Source: Herbaspirillum sp. GW103 (GTDB taxonomy: Bacteria; Pseudomonadota; Gammaproteobacteria; Burkholderiales; Burkholderiaceae_D). Taken from it: a stretch of DNA of 64,000 nt. The notes beneath the pieces are model-generated. The model was not told the DNA's origin. It did not search any database and worked only from the letters and a program-made list of their open reading frames with translations. The position numbers and the translations under genes were made by a program. This document shows, piece after piece, positions 18,915 through 28,434 of the stretch (position 1 is its first letter; every line of letters begins with the position of its first letter). The stretch is taken from positions 434,001 to 498,000 of the forward strand of contig NZ_AJVC01000006.1 of the NCBI RefSeq assembly GCF_000261365.1. The letters are read 5' to 3'.

Positions 18915-19573
18915 CTAGTACCCGCCCAGCACTCGCCGATACTGGACCGCCTCGGCCACGTGCGCCTGCAGGATGTGTTGGGCATCGGCCAGGTCGGCGA
19001 TGGTGCGGGCCAGTTTCAGCACCCGGTGATAGGCCCGCGCCGACCAGTTCAGCCGCAGCATGGCGGCCTGCAGCAGTTGGGCGGCGGCATCGTCGTGCTG
19101 GCAGTACCGGTCGATCTGGCTGCCACCGAGCTGGCTGTTGGGTTTGACCTGGCGCTGCCATTGACGTTCAAAGGCGTGTGCGACGCGCTCTGCGATGGCG
19201 GCGCTGGATTCGCCCGGTTGCTGGCTGGCCAGTTCGGCGGGGCTCAGGGCGCTCACATGGATCTGCATGTCGATGCGGTCCAGCAGCGGACCGGACAGGC
19301 GCGCCTGGTAGCGCTTGACCACCTCGGGCGTACAGCGGCAGCGGCCCTGGGGATCACCATGCAGTCCGCACGGACAGGGGTTCATCGCCGCAATGAGCTG
19401 GAAGCGCGCCGGGAACCGTGCCTGCCGCGCCGCCCGCGATATCACGATATGCCCCGATTCCATCGGCTGGCGCAGCACGTCAAGCACGCTGCGCGGGTAC
19501 TCGGCGATCTCGTCGAGGAACAGGACCCCATGATGCGCCAGCGAGATTTCTCCGGGCCGGGGTGAACTGCCGC
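18915..19573 (-). pseudogene. comM: comM 3' part (C-terminal fragment), interrupted by transposon
   Basis: Codes for the C-terminal ~217 residues of the Mg-chelatase-like AAA+ helicase ComM, which helps branch migration during natural transformation. From SSPRPGEISLAHHGVLFLDE (Walker B region) it runs through MNPCPCG and the arginine-rich sensor regions to LGGY at the stop. The Walker A part lies 24 kb away at 43362. Joining the two across one GCCGC copy gives ALVGGG-SSPRPGEIS in frame, the expected ComM sequence. The fragment should be inactive. Confidence 0.95.
19569..19573. repeat. Target site duplication, left copy (GCCGC)
   Basis: The five bases before the left transposon end are GCCGC, identical to those right after the right end (43362-43366). 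Five-bp duplication is the Tn7-family rule. Confidence 0.93.
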
Positions 19574-19712
19574 TGTCATTTCTATTTATTGAGGCGACTG
19601 TAAATACTTGACTCTCCTCTTGCGGCGGGGCAATATTCACAAACTATACGGCGACTCAAAAATAGCTTTAGGGACGACTGGATTGAAAACTGCAATAATT
19701 ACGCGACTGGAT
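19574..19712. promoter_or_regulatory. Left transposon end with four TnsB-type binding repeats
   Basis: Within 140 bp of the left tip the motif recurs four times: GAGGCGACTG (19591), CGGCGACTCAAAA (about 19649), GGGACGACTGGATTG (19671) and ACGCGACTGGATTG (19701). Spacing is irregular, as in Tn7 ends. The promoter of the tns operon must lie in or beside these sites, so TnsB may repress its own operon, as in Tn7 (inference). Confidence 0.8.
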
Positions 19713-19739
19713 TGCAAAGAGCCTGTTCGTGCGCTCAAG

Positions 19740-20366
19740 ATGAGCTATCGCGGCATTACCGGGCGAGTCTCTATGCATGGGGGAGGACGAGCTCATCATG
19801 AGTCCGCTCTTGAACGTGACTGGCTTAAATGCTTAGCTTTCGATCCCGACGTCAAATCGGTCACGGTTCAGCCGTTCACCATGTCATATGAGTATGAGGG
19901 TGTAGTTCGAACCTATACGCCAGATGTGCTTGTTGAACGCGAAACGCCAGCGTACGGCGCAAAGATCGTCGTCTATGAGCTCAAATTCCGCAGTGAACTC
20001 AAAGAAATATGGAAAGAATTTCGACCACGTTTTCGTGCTGCAGTCGAGCTTTGCCGTGCGAATGATTGGCGCTTCAAAATTATGACCGAGCTGGAGGTGC
20101 GCACGCCTTACCTGGCAAATGCAATCTTCTTCCGCCGTTACGCCGCACTCGCACCTCAAAAAATTACTGAAGAGCAACTCCTGTTTTCGTTGAAAGCACT
20201 TGGGCCAACTACGCCTCAAGCGCTCCTTGCTGCATCCTACAATACCCGCGAATCTCAGCAAATTGCGATGCCCTTCCTTTGGCGTTTGATCGCGCATCGC
20301 CGAATCGCGGCAATGCTAGATCGTCCAATGTCGATGCATTCTGCTATTTGGCTGCCAGGAGTTTGA
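19740..20366 (+). CDS. tnsA: TnsA-like endonuclease (TniC)
   Basis: Makes the 5' strand cuts in cut-and-paste Tn7 transposition. The 208-residue product has the PD-(D/E)xK fold residues in order: Glu25 (ESALERDW), Asp62 (YTPDVLV) and E80-x-K82 (VVYELKF). The C-terminal half is the TnsA helical domain thought to contact TnsC. The ATG at 19740 is preferred; a TTG at 19608 would start the protein inside the end repeats. The stop is one base from the tnsB start. Confidence 0.9.
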   Translation: MSYRGITGRVSMHGGGRAHHESALERDWLKCLAFDPDVKSVTVQPFTMSYEYEGVVRTYTPDVLVERETPAYGAKIVVYELKFRSELKEIWKEFRPRFRAAVELCRANDWRFKIMTELEVRTPYLANAIFFRRYAALAPQKITEEQLLFSLKALGPTTPQALLAASYNTRESQQIAMPFLWRLIAHRRIAAMLDRPMSMHSAIWLPGV

Positions 20367-20367
20367 C

Positions 20368-22290
20368 ATGGTCGGAATTTCCAGAAACTTCTTCAAAGTC
20401 GATGTTGGCACGCTGGTTCAGTGTGAGGGACGTGGTTACAGAGTGACGCACCTGATCTCCGCAAATAGCGTCGTCGCGGAGGATTTGGAAACGAAAGAAT
20501 CCAAGCGTCTGTTCATTGATGCCCTCAAGATCCTGCAAGAAAAAGGTGAAAGCGACGAAAAGCACGAAGTCGCCGCCCCGGACAGCTTGCAATACTCCAA
20601 CGAAGAATGGGCTGAAGCACAGCGGCGCCTCAAGGCAATTAAACCTCTTCTCCAGGAGCCCATTCGTACGCGCGCTCGCGTCGAGATCATTGCGAAAGAA
20701 CATGGCGTTCATGCGGCCACGCTATACAAATGGCTGAACCTGTTTCAATCCGCTGGGCATGTTTCTGTGCTCATACCAAGTAAGCGAGGGAGAAAAACAG
20801 GTACAACGTTCCTCGAAGAGCATCTGGAAACCATCATTTCCTCTGCTATCCAAGACGAATATCTGACCAAGCAGCGAGGCACTCCGCAAGATGTCATCGA
20901 TGAGGTTATTCGCCGCTGTCGTCTGGCGAGAGTGGTACCGCCGCATGCCAACACTGTTCGCAATCGTTTGGCGGCGCTCAAGCCAGCTTCCACTTTGCGT
21001 GCACGTGGCTTCAGAGACAAGGCGCGTGACAAATATGACCCGATACAGGGGAATTTCTCCGATGGTACCTATCCCCTTGCCGCCGTTCAGATCGATCACA
21101 CGCCGACCAACGTTGTGCTTGTCGACGAAAAATATCGCCAACCCATTGGACGCGCTTGGCTTACGCTAGCCATTGATACTTTCAGCCGAATGGTCGTCGG
21201 CCTTTTCATTTCCTTCGAGCGACCAGATGCTTCGGCCGTAGGAATATGCATGGCCCGCGGGATATGCACAAAGCGCGAGTATCTAGCGCAACTTGATGTA
21301 CCTGGCGACTGGGGTGTTTGGGGCGTGCCGGCGATTGTCTATGTTGATAACGCTAAGGAGTTCCGCTCTATGGCGTTAGAGCGAGGCGCCGACGAATACG
21401 GTATTGACCTGCAATGGCGCCCCGTTAAGACACCTAATTTCGGTGGGCACATTGAGCGAATGATGGGCAATGTCGGAAATCATGATCGAAAACTGCCAGG
21501 TGCCACATTCTCCAAACCGGAACAGCGCGTAGGCTACGATTCAGACGCTGAGGCCGCATTGACCGTGCGAGAGTATGAGCAAAAGTTGGTAGATTTCATC
21601 GTCAATATCTATCACCAGCGCAGGCATAGTGCACTGGGTATGTCGCCTGCGAAGCGGTGGGAGCTTGGCGTCAATGGAGATGGCCAATCGATGGGAACTG
21701 GGTCTATGCCAATCCCTGAAAACCCTGTTCGTATCGAAATTGACTTTATGCCGTTTTTCGAGCGTACCGTTCAGCGCTACGGTATTCAGATCGACAATAT
21801 CTTCTACTACAGCCGAGCCCTTGATCGCTATATCAATGCCGCGGATCCCGACGCCCCGGATACAAAGCGCAATTTCCTCGTCCGACGACATCCATCGAAC
21901 ATCTCCAAGATCTATTTCCTCGACCCAGCCGACAATCGCTATATAGAGATTCCATATCGCAATATTGGACATCCCCCGATCACAATTTGGGAGCTGCGCC
22001 ATGTCTTGGCAATTCTTAAGAAGCAGAGCGAAGACGACATTGACGAAGATCGTATTTTTGCAGCCATAGAGCGCATGCGGACTCGCGTGGAACAAGCGGT
22101 CGCGACCACCAAGGCGGCTCGACGACAGCAGGCGCGAAATCCTGCAAGCGAATCTCGACCCGTCAGCGCGGCTATACCCGGCCATACGGCCGCCGCTGCG
22201 AAGCCTCAGAAAGAGCCGGCCGGTGCCGCCGCAGACGATCCATTCGCCATGGAAATTCTGCCATTCGATCAGGTCACCTCGCAGCGATGA
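20368..22290 (+). CDS. tnsB: TnsB-like DDE transposase (TniA)
   Basis: Binds the element ends and performs 3' cleavage and joining. The 640-residue protein has N-terminal helix-turn-helix regions (ATLYKWLNLFQSAGHVSVL at about 115), an rve-type catalytic core with D243 (VQIDHTP), D327 (VYVDNAKEF) and E363 (GGHIERMMG), a D-35-E spacing, followed by a Mu-type beta domain. The last ~70 residues are basic and Ala/Pro-rich and probably contact TnsC. The catalytic triad is intact. The stop overlaps the tnsC start. Confidence 0.95.
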   Translation: MVGISRNFFKVDVGTLVQCEGRGYRVTHLISANSVVAEDLETKESKRLFIDALKILQEKGESDEKHEVAAPDSLQYSNEEWAEAQRRLKAIKPLLQEPIRTRARVEIIAKEHGVHAATLYKWLNLFQSAGHVSVLIPSKRGRKTGTTFLEEHLETIISSAIQDEYLTKQRGTPQDVIDEVIRRCRLARVVPPHANTVRNRLAALKPASTLRARGFRDKARDKYDPIQGNFSDGTYPLAAVQIDHTPTNVVLVDEKYRQPIGRAWLTLAIDTFSRMVVGLFISFERPDASAVGICMARGICTKREYLAQLDVPGDWGVWGVPAIVYVDNAKEFRSMALERGADEYGIDLQWRPVKTPNFGGHIERMMGNVGNHDRKLPGATFSKPEQRVGYDSDAEAALTVREYEQKLVDFIVNIYHQRRHSALGMSPAKRWELGVNGDGQSMGTGSMPIPENPVRIEIDFMPFFERTVQRYGIQIDNIFYYSRALDRYINAADPDAPDTKRNFLVRRHPSNISKIYFLDPADNRYIEIPYRNIGHPPITIWELRHVLAILKKQSEDDIDEDRIFAAIERMRTRVEQAVATTKAARRQQARNPASESRPVSAAIPGHTAAAAKPQKEPAGAAADDPFAMEILPFDQVTSQR

Positions 22291-23195
22291 ATACTCAAGC
22301 CCAGAAAAACCCTCAATTTCCACATCTCTCAGCAGATACGGGTGATGCTATGTATCTCACGACAGCTGAGCGAATTGAATTTTGCCGACAAGACAAATGG
22401 ATCGGTTATACGCGTGCGGAGTGGGTGCTCAACAAGCTTGATGAGCTACTGATCTATCCCAGGACAATGCGCATGCCGAGCATCCTTGTCGTTGGCAGAG
22501 GTGGTAATGGCAAAAGCGCCATTCTTGAGCGCTTTCTTAATCGCTGTCCTGGACAGGTAACCGCGTCCGGTGACCCTGTGATGCCTGTACTTAGCTTCGA
22601 TATGCCGGAGACGCCGGATGAGGGTGAGCTTTGGTCAACGATCTTATGGCAACTAGGTATTTCTCACCGGGAAAAAGATCCGCCACACTTAAAGAAGCGA
22701 GAAGCCAAATCTGCCCTGCAATATGCGCAGGTACGGATTTTGGTGATCGACGAATTCAATAATCTTCAGAACATGGGGAAGCGTGCTGCCGATATCTTGG
22801 CAGCTATCAAAGGTATAAGTAACGATCTCAAGCTATCCATTGTTGCAGCCGGCACCTCGGAGGCCATCAATGCGCTCAACACAGATCCGCAAATGAAGAA
22901 TCGATTCGAACCGCTAGCATTGCCACGTTGGCCACTCAATGCAGATTATTTACGATTTCTTGCAAGTTACGAGACCCTACTTCCGCTCGCTAAGCCGTCA
23001 AATTTGATTTCTCGTCCGATCGGCATGAAGATCTACGGCATGTGTGGCGACACCCTCGGCGCGACTGTGAAGCTACTTAAGAATGCTGGAGCCTATGCCA
23101 TCGAGAACGGCATCGAGCAAATCACAGAAGAGGTTCTTGACTCTGTGAAGTGGACTGGTCCGGAAGGCTGGGACGAGGTCGCCAGAACCATATGA
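22287..23195 (+). CDS. tnsC: TnsC-like AAA+ regulator (TniB)
   Basis: The ATP-dependent adaptor that links the target-site protein to the transposase. The 302-residue protein has Walker A at residues 70-77 (GRGGNGKS) and Walker B at 151-156 (ILVIDE), then the sensor-1 region (LSIVAAGTSEA). It is shorter than Tn7 TnsC (555 residues) and of TniB size. The ATG overlaps the tnsB stop (ATGA) and its own stop overlaps the tniQ start, so the operon is tightly coupled. Confidence 0.93.
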   Translation: MNTQAQKNPQFPHLSADTGDAMYLTTAERIEFCRQDKWIGYTRAEWVLNKLDELLIYPRTMRMPSILVVGRGGNGKSAILERFLNRCPGQVTASGDPVMPVLSFDMPETPDEGELWSTILWQLGISHREKDPPHLKKREAKSALQYAQVRILVIDEFNNLQNMGKRAADILAAIKGISNDLKLSIVAAGTSEAINALNTDPQMKNRFEPLALPRWPLNADYLRFLASYETLLPLAKPSNLISRPIGMKIYGMCGDTLGATVKLLKNAGAYAIENGIEQITEEVLDSVKWTGPEGWDEVARTI

Positions 23196-24280
23196 GCGCG
23201 CTCCGGCCTTGGGTGATTCGCACTCAACCAGGTTCCTCGGAGCTGCTTAGCTCCTATTTAGTTCGAGCTGCTCATGCTCATGGCATGAACCCATATCGCT
23301 TTTACTCGTTCCACTTCCCGCGTGTTTGTATCTGGAATCGTGATATCGATCGCGCCGCCAGTATCGACTTCTTGCTTCAACTGTCCGAGCGTGCATCCCT
23401 ATCTGCCGAACAGGTCGGCGACCTGACGCTAAACAAATGGCGCCGTGTGGTGTGCGGTACTGACATGCTGCCACCAATTGCACCTGGAACCGATCCGTGG
23501 ATCAGTTCGATTGGGATCTTTCATCGCATTCGTCATCGATTTGGTCTGCAGTTTTGTCCGCAATGTCTTGCCGCTGATGGAATATTTAAAAAGGAGTGGC
23601 GTCTATCATTTGTAACAACGTGCTTGGAGCACGGCTGTTCGTTAGCGGATTGCTGTGGACGATGCCTTGCTCCAGTGTGTTTTCATCGAAACGATGCATT
23701 GCTCTGCAACTGTTGGCAGTGCGGGTATCCGCTGGCCAAGTCAGCTAGTGACTCTGATGCAGGTTTAGAGAAGCGGCAGCGTGGGCAGCTATATCTCATG
23801 AATGCCCTCCAGGCCGGAGTGACCTCTGTTGGAGACGCTACAATTGAAAGTGCCTCATTTTTCAAAGGGCTCTCCTTGCTTTTCCGGACCATCAAACTAA
23901 AGTTGGCCTCTTCCGACCAAAAAATCAATTTTCCCGGCTTTACCAGTGGTTGTATGGGGACACGTTTCGAGCATGAGCGACTTGTCGTACGAGCAGAGCA
24001 GAGTCTCGCGATTTCGGGACTGTTGGATCAATGGCCTGAGCAGCTATTGGAACTGGCGTCCGACATAAAATTGAATCAGAGCTCATTTGCTAAACGGGAG
24101 GCAATTCCCGTGTGGCTCGCCCCAACTCTTTCTCTCCTCCCCACAGGCAGCCGTCGAACTCGATCACGAAAGACGGTGCCCGTCCGTCTCGCTCTTCAGC
24201 GTATCGCTCGGAACAAGAATGAAGGATGGCGTACAAATCGTGCTCGTATCCTTTTGGAAGCGGCCGGAGGTGGCGCATGA
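23192..24280 (+). CDS. tniQ: TniQ/TnsD-like target-selection protein
   Basis: A 362-residue TniQ-family protein. The N-terminus (PGSSELLSSYLVRAAHAHGMNPYRF) is the TniQ helical region, and residues ~120-190 hold zinc-finger cysteines (FCPQCLAADG, CLEHGCSLADCCGRC, CNCWQCG). In Tn7, TnsD reads the attachment site; this protein is shorter than TnsD and probably needs a partner, perhaps the next gene, to recognise comM (inference). The ATG at 23192 overlaps the tnsC stop. Confidence 0.9.
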   Translation: MSALRPWVIRTQPGSSELLSSYLVRAAHAHGMNPYRFYSFHFPRVCIWNRDIDRAASIDFLLQLSERASLSAEQVGDLTLNKWRRVVCGTDMLPPIAPGTDPWISSIGIFHRIRHRFGLQFCPQCLAADGIFKKEWRLSFVTTCLEHGCSLADCCGRCLAPVCFHRNDALLCNCWQCGYPLAKSASDSDAGLEKRQRGQLYLMNALQAGVTSVGDATIESASFFKGLSLLFRTIKLKLASSDQKINFPGFTSGCMGTRFEHERLVVRAEQSLAISGLLDQWPEQLLELASDIKLNQSSFAKREAIPVWLAPTLSLLPTGSRRTRSRKTVPVRLALQRIARNKNEGWRTNRARILLEAAGGGA

Positions 24281-25761
24281 GTATCGATAAGAAGTACGGT
24301 CGCTACTGTGATGGATGTGGCGATACGATTCAGAAGGCGCATCGCATATGGGATGGCAAAGACTTTTGTGCAACCTGCTACAAGAGGCATTTCGTCTCGC
24401 GGCCGTGTCTTCGGTGTGGCGCATCCGCGCGTGTGCATAAAAATAGTCATGAAGACGCAATTTGTCGTAAATGCAGCCTGGAAGGCCGGACATGCCAGCG
24501 CTGTAGCAAGCCGATCGTCGGAAAGGCCGGGATGATCAGCGCGGGCATGCCTGTGTGCCCCAGCTGCACCCCTTACTTCCGAGAACCTCGGCCTTGTGAG
24601 CAGTGCGGTCGACCTTCAACGCGGCTCTCGTCTATGCCCCAAATGGGCATTCACGCGAAGATCTGTGATCGATGCCGCAATAGCGCCAGTTGCAAGACTT
24701 GCTCCGTTTGTAAAAAATCTAGAAAGGTTGCCGGCTATACGGACGCAAATAGTCCGTACTGCGCTCAGTGTGTCCCAGGACAAGAGAGCACTCACGCATG
24801 CCCTGGCTGCAATACCACTCTGCCAGGCGCCGGCAATGCAAAATGCCGGCCTTGCATCAATAAAGACCGGATTCTGAAGGATGCAGTGATGCTAGCCGCA
24901 ACGCTGGATCATGCATGGGCCAAGGATTTTTGCGTCAATTTCGCTCACTCGCTTTGGGAGCGGAAGAAAGATAGTCCGGGTCTTGCCAAGTTGTATCAGG
25001 CCCATCAACCCATGTTGCAGCGCCTTGATGCCACCTACGCTGAGATTGTGGAGATCTCTCCCGATACGTTGTTACGTGATTTCGGAACCGCAACCCTGCG
25101 CAAACACTTGCTTGTGAGACGCTATTTGGAAGAAGCGCTGTCAATTAAGGTCTGTCAATCTTCGCGAGAAGATGCGGCAGATCGAGATCGGATCAAAGTG
25201 AAGCTGGCGGAGCATGGCGGGAAGCCTTGGGGGCCCTTGCTGAAAGAATACGCCTCTTGGCTAGAAGGGCTTGAGATCTCAACACGGACCCGCCGGCTCT
25301 ACATCGCAACGGCGGCAACCTTTTGTGCCGAGATTAAGGTCGGCCCCTCGGGTTGGACAGAAAGTCAGGCACAGCGCCATCTTTTACGTCATCCGGGTGC
25401 GTACTTGAATCTACTCAGATTCGTTGGATTTTGCTCAGAGATCCGTGGATGGAGGGTGGTGATGCCACCCCAAAGCCACGTTCTCAACATCAGAACCAAG
25501 CCTCCTGCTACCGTGGCCCGGCTGCGCAAGCTATTGGATATGGTGGATGCGGAAGGACCGGAACATGTACAAGATAGCGTCTTGTGTCGTGTTCTAGCTT
25601 TGTCGTTTGGACTGACTATTGCAAAAATGAAGTCCATTCCAAGAGAGAACTTTACTTCAGACGGAAATTGCTTGAAATTTAAGGTTGATAGCGATTCTGT
25701 TGAGATTCCAACGGGCCTGCTTGCCATTGCTCAGGCTTATTTACAACGCATGGCCGCTTAG
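24277..25761 (+). CDS. Zinc-finger protein with a tyrosine-recombinase-like C-terminus (TniE-like)
   Basis: A 494-residue protein whose ATG overlaps the tniQ stop (ATGA). Residues ~8-205 hold about eleven CxxC pairs (CDGCGD, CATCYK, CLRCGA, CRKCS, CQRCS, CPSC, CEQCG and others), a string of zinc fingers. The C-terminal ~170 residues resemble a tyrosine recombinase: a core-binding helix region (YASWLEGLEISTRTRRLY) and a catalytic-like part (LALSFGLTIAKMKSIPRENF). The expected Arg, HxxR and Tyr residues are missing or not seen, so it should not cut DNA. It sits where tniE lies in comM islands; a comM-reading role is inference. Confidence 0.7.
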   Translation: MSIDKKYGRYCDGCGDTIQKAHRIWDGKDFCATCYKRHFVSRPCLRCGASARVHKNSHEDAICRKCSLEGRTCQRCSKPIVGKAGMISAGMPVCPSCTPYFREPRPCEQCGRPSTRLSSMPQMGIHAKICDRCRNSASCKTCSVCKKSRKVAGYTDANSPYCAQCVPGQESTHACPGCNTTLPGAGNAKCRPCINKDRILKDAVMLAATLDHAWAKDFCVNFAHSLWERKKDSPGLAKLYQAHQPMLQRLDATYAEIVEISPDTLLRDFGTATLRKHLLVRRYLEEALSIKVCQSSREDAADRDRIKVKLAEHGGKPWGPLLKEYASWLEGLEISTRTRRLYIATAATFCAEIKVGPSGWTESQAQRHLLRHPGAYLNLLRFVGFCSEIRGWRVVMPPQSHVLNIRTKPPATVARLRKLLDMVDAEGPEHVQDSVLCRVLALSFGLTIAKMKSIPRENFTSDGNCLKFKVDSDSVEIPTGLLAIAQAYLQRMAA

Positions 25762-25904
25762 GATCCATTTGCACTCGGTTAGCTATTCAGCGAAGCTAAT
25801 GCCCCGTTATTTATCTGCCAATATTCTTGCCATATTTCTATAAAAAGTATCTTTTATGAAAATCAATGGCAGTGACGGGAAAATTACTTAAGCAGGTTGC
25901 CAAT

Positions 25905-27107
25905 TTAGGAAGTACATCGCAAAAGTTCTTTTTTCTCAAAGTTGACAACGTTGCGCGTACGGCGGCGAATATCCTTAGCATCTGTGTTTACGACCAATCC
26001 CTTATTGATCAAGCTGCGTAGCGCATTTTGGATTTCGGACGGGAAGCAATCCGACTCAGACAGAAGACTTGCGAAGACATCGATCGTCACACTCAAGGTA
26101 TTGTTGCTGAATTTTGAGAGCCAGAGTTCTTCTAGCATCTGCATTCGTTCAGTATCACTGGCTACAGTAGGCAAAAGGTCAGCATCAAAGCCAAAGAGAT
26201 CTCCACTTCCTGAGTCTTTCTTTTGCTTCTCAAATTTTGCAGCCGCTCTCACTGTATTCTGCACAGGAGCGAGCTGTTCGGACTGCTCCATGAATTCGAT
26301 GATGCCCTTAGGATGGCGTGTCAGGTAGATCAAGTGATACTTGGTTCTGTCGGCTGTTGGGGCGAGTACCGACACGTAAGAGGTCATGGCCCTATTCCCG
26401 TGGCTTTTGGCCTTTTCTGTAATGGCCACCCGATACAATTTTAGAAGATAGATCTCTCTTGCAGTGGGATCCTGAGGAAGTTCATCAATACTGATGTACT
26501 TACCAAAGAGTTCGGCTACTGTTTCACGCTGTCCGGCCATCGAAACAACCCGATTGGCGAAGTCGTACATGAGGTTAATCAGGAATTCACTGCGCGGGCG
26601 AGAAAGTAGCGGAGATAAAACTTCAGGTTTCACCACGGCCCAACCCTTTGGATCAATAAAGAAGAATGCAAAGCTGGAGCTAGGTATTTCCTTTAATAAA
26701 TCCGGTATTCGATCAACAAAGTCTCCTGGGAAGCACTGCGTGTGGATCTCATCGGGGGTATTTGATCGCAGGAAATTTTCTAGCCGCGCAAATGCGTGCT
26801 TGTTTTTTTCGATATAGATAGCCTTGAACCTGACTACCTTCCCGACTTTTGCTAAAGCGTCTTTGACTTGCGATAGAAGTTCAAGCGAGATGCCGATAGA
26901 TGTGGCCGAAAGATCCGCACTATCATCCTGCCAGGGCCCGGCAAAGCAGTCGACGAACACAACCTCTCCTTGGCCGAGAGCGTGAGCGTGGTACCCCACG
27001 ATGTAGAGCAACCGTTCCAGGTAGCCCTTTAGAAGAAGATGTTTAATGTAAGCCTGCTCCCGGCCAACATAGGCGTCTGGAATGATCTGATCCAAATTTA
27101 ACTTCAT
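25905..27107 (-). CDS. tcmP: Three-Cys-motif partner protein TcmP (copy 1)
   Basis: A 400-residue protein of the TcmP family, named for living beside three-Cys (DUF5131) proteins. The first ~250 residues look like a class I methyltransferase fold: VVFVDCFAGPW (motif I), AIYIEKNKHAF (motif II), GDFVDRIP and FFFIDPKGW (motif IV-like). The C-terminal ~130 residues are helical with a probable winged helix (SEIQNALRSLINKGLVV). Substrate unknown. It is the last gene of the leftward operon that begins at the LexA-like box at 29323 and converges on the tns operon. The 143-nt gap on its left holds no gene. Confidence 0.85.
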   Translation of the reverse strand: MKLNLDQIIPDAYVGREQAYIKHLLLKGYLERLLYIVGYHAHALGQGEVVFVDCFAGPWQDDSADLSATSIGISLELLSQVKDALAKVGKVVRFKAIYIEKNKHAFARLENFLRSNTPDEIHTQCFPGDFVDRIPDLLKEIPSSSFAFFFIDPKGWAVVKPEVLSPLLSRPRSEFLINLMYDFANRVVSMAGQRETVAELFGKYISIDELPQDPTAREIYLLKLYRVAITEKAKSHGNRAMTSYVSVLAPTADRTKYHLIYLTRHPKGIIEFMEQSEQLAPVQNTVRAAAKFEKQKKDSGSGDLFGFDADLLPTVASDTERMQMLEELWLSKFSNNTLSVTIDVFASLLSESDCFPSEIQNALRSLINKGLVVNTDAKDIRRRTRNVVNFEKKELLRCTS

Positions 27108-27120
27108 GGCATTGCTCCGG

Positions 27121-28404
27121 CTAGAAGGGAAGGAACAGGGAACGTTGGTTGCTCGGTATCAGAATGTCGGAGGCACCAATAGCGCTGCCTTTGGTGCGTT
27201 GTCCGCCGCCAGATTTTTCGACGCGAATGTCCCTTGTCTGCAAAGCGATATCAAGCGACTGTCGAATCAATTGTGAATTAGCGTTGGTTCTATTGGCGAT
27301 TGATTCCAGCAGCGTCATGAATGAAATTCCTTCCGGATGCTCTTTGATCATCTCTGGAAGGAGCTCACCTAACCTCTTGATGCTGGCATCTTTCAGGAGG
27401 TCATCAAAAGCGGCCGGCTCCTGGAAAGACAATCCCATTTGACCAGTCACTCCTTCATCTTGATTGGCCTGATAGCCAATCTGGAAAAGACCAGGCTCCA
27501 AACTGTGGCCGAAGCTATTGCCGTGTTGCCAGTGGACGCCTTTCATGACGTCATTTGCTTTGTAGACATTCGAGAGATGAACAAGCCAATATGACCATGG
27601 GCGATGACCTTGAGGGGTGACGAAGAACAAGGTCATGAATTTGGCACCAGTCGCTCGCCAAATGCCGTAGGCAATCTGGCGTTGAATCATTTCCCGCCAG
27701 CGTGTTTGAGCCTTGAGGGCCTTATAGCCATCCCAATCTATATGTTCGCGCAGACCAATGCGTTCCGTGATTTGATGAAATTCTTTGCTGTCGGTGAGAA
27801 AGGTAAGGAGCGAGTCGACATTAAACGTCAGGATAACTTCCGCCCCTTTTAGTGAGCTCATAATGTAGCGGACAGTTGGAAAGCTAATGTCATCGTAAGC
27901 GTACTGGTCAAGCAAGAACAGAGCTCGCTCACCGCCTTTATGGCCACGAGTATGCGTGACGATATCTTTGCAGACCTCTTCAAATGCCTTTTGGTGTAGG
28001 AATATTTTTTCGCCGAACTGCGAGCTATATCCTTCCGACTTGAGGAGATGGCGCAAATACTCAAAATTGCTTGGATTGATTTCGACGAAATGGAATCTGG
28101 TATCAACGTTCCTCTGAGTTTTAGTCCGGGTGACGTTGAGATGAACTATTGCTTCTTTGACTGTTTGAAGCAGTAACAGAGGAGAGCCAAAGGTTTCGCC
28201 ACACTCGTCGATAAAGCTTCCACCACCTGCGAAACCGTCGACCAGTGTTAGCTTGAGCTGGGGCATTAGAGGATTTGCCATCAATACTTTGATGTATTGA
28301 AGCAAGTAATCCCGAATGATTTTGTGTTTTACCTTACTGTGCGAGTCGATTGGCGGGGGAGGTTGGCCGACAATCCACGTCCACTTATCACCGTTCTTTG
28401 ACAA
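27121..28404 (-). CDS. tcmP: Three-Cys-motif partner protein TcmP (copy 2)
   Basis: A 427-residue TcmP-family protein, clearly diverged from copy 1. It keeps the family core: KLTLVDGFAGGGSF (motif I), FHFVEINPSNFEYL (motif II) and ALFLLDQYAYDDISF (motif IV position), followed by a helical C-terminal part with a winged-helix look (SLDIALQTRDIRVEKSGG). The two copies may act as a pair. The gene is 30 nt downstream of the DUF5131 gene and 13 nt upstream of copy 1, so all three should be one transcript. Confidence 0.85.
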   Translation of the reverse strand: MSKNGDKWTWIVGQPPPPIDSHSKVKHKIIRDYLLQYIKVLMANPLMPQLKLTLVDGFAGGGSFIDECGETFGSPLLLLQTVKEAIVHLNVTRTKTQRNVDTRFHFVEINPSNFEYLRHLLKSEGYSSQFGEKIFLHQKAFEEVCKDIVTHTRGHKGGERALFLLDQYAYDDISFPTVRYIMSSLKGAEVILTFNVDSLLTFLTDSKEFHQITERIGLREHIDWDGYKALKAQTRWREMIQRQIAYGIWRATGAKFMTLFFVTPQGHRPWSYWLVHLSNVYKANDVMKGVHWQHGNSFGHSLEPGLFQIGYQANQDEGVTGQMGLSFQEPAAFDDLLKDASIKRLGELLPEMIKEHPEGISFMTLLESIANRTNANSQLIRQSLDIALQTRDIRVEKSGGGQRTKGSAIGASDILIPSNQRSLFLPF

Positions 28405-28434
28405 ATTTTGCCCTAGTTATTCTAGGCAGCCCGA

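Noticed and set aside
19608-19739. N-terminal extension of TnsA from a TTG at 19608
   Set aside because: It would overlap the TnsB-binding end repeats, and the sequence has no TnsA similarity; ATG at 19740 is preferred.
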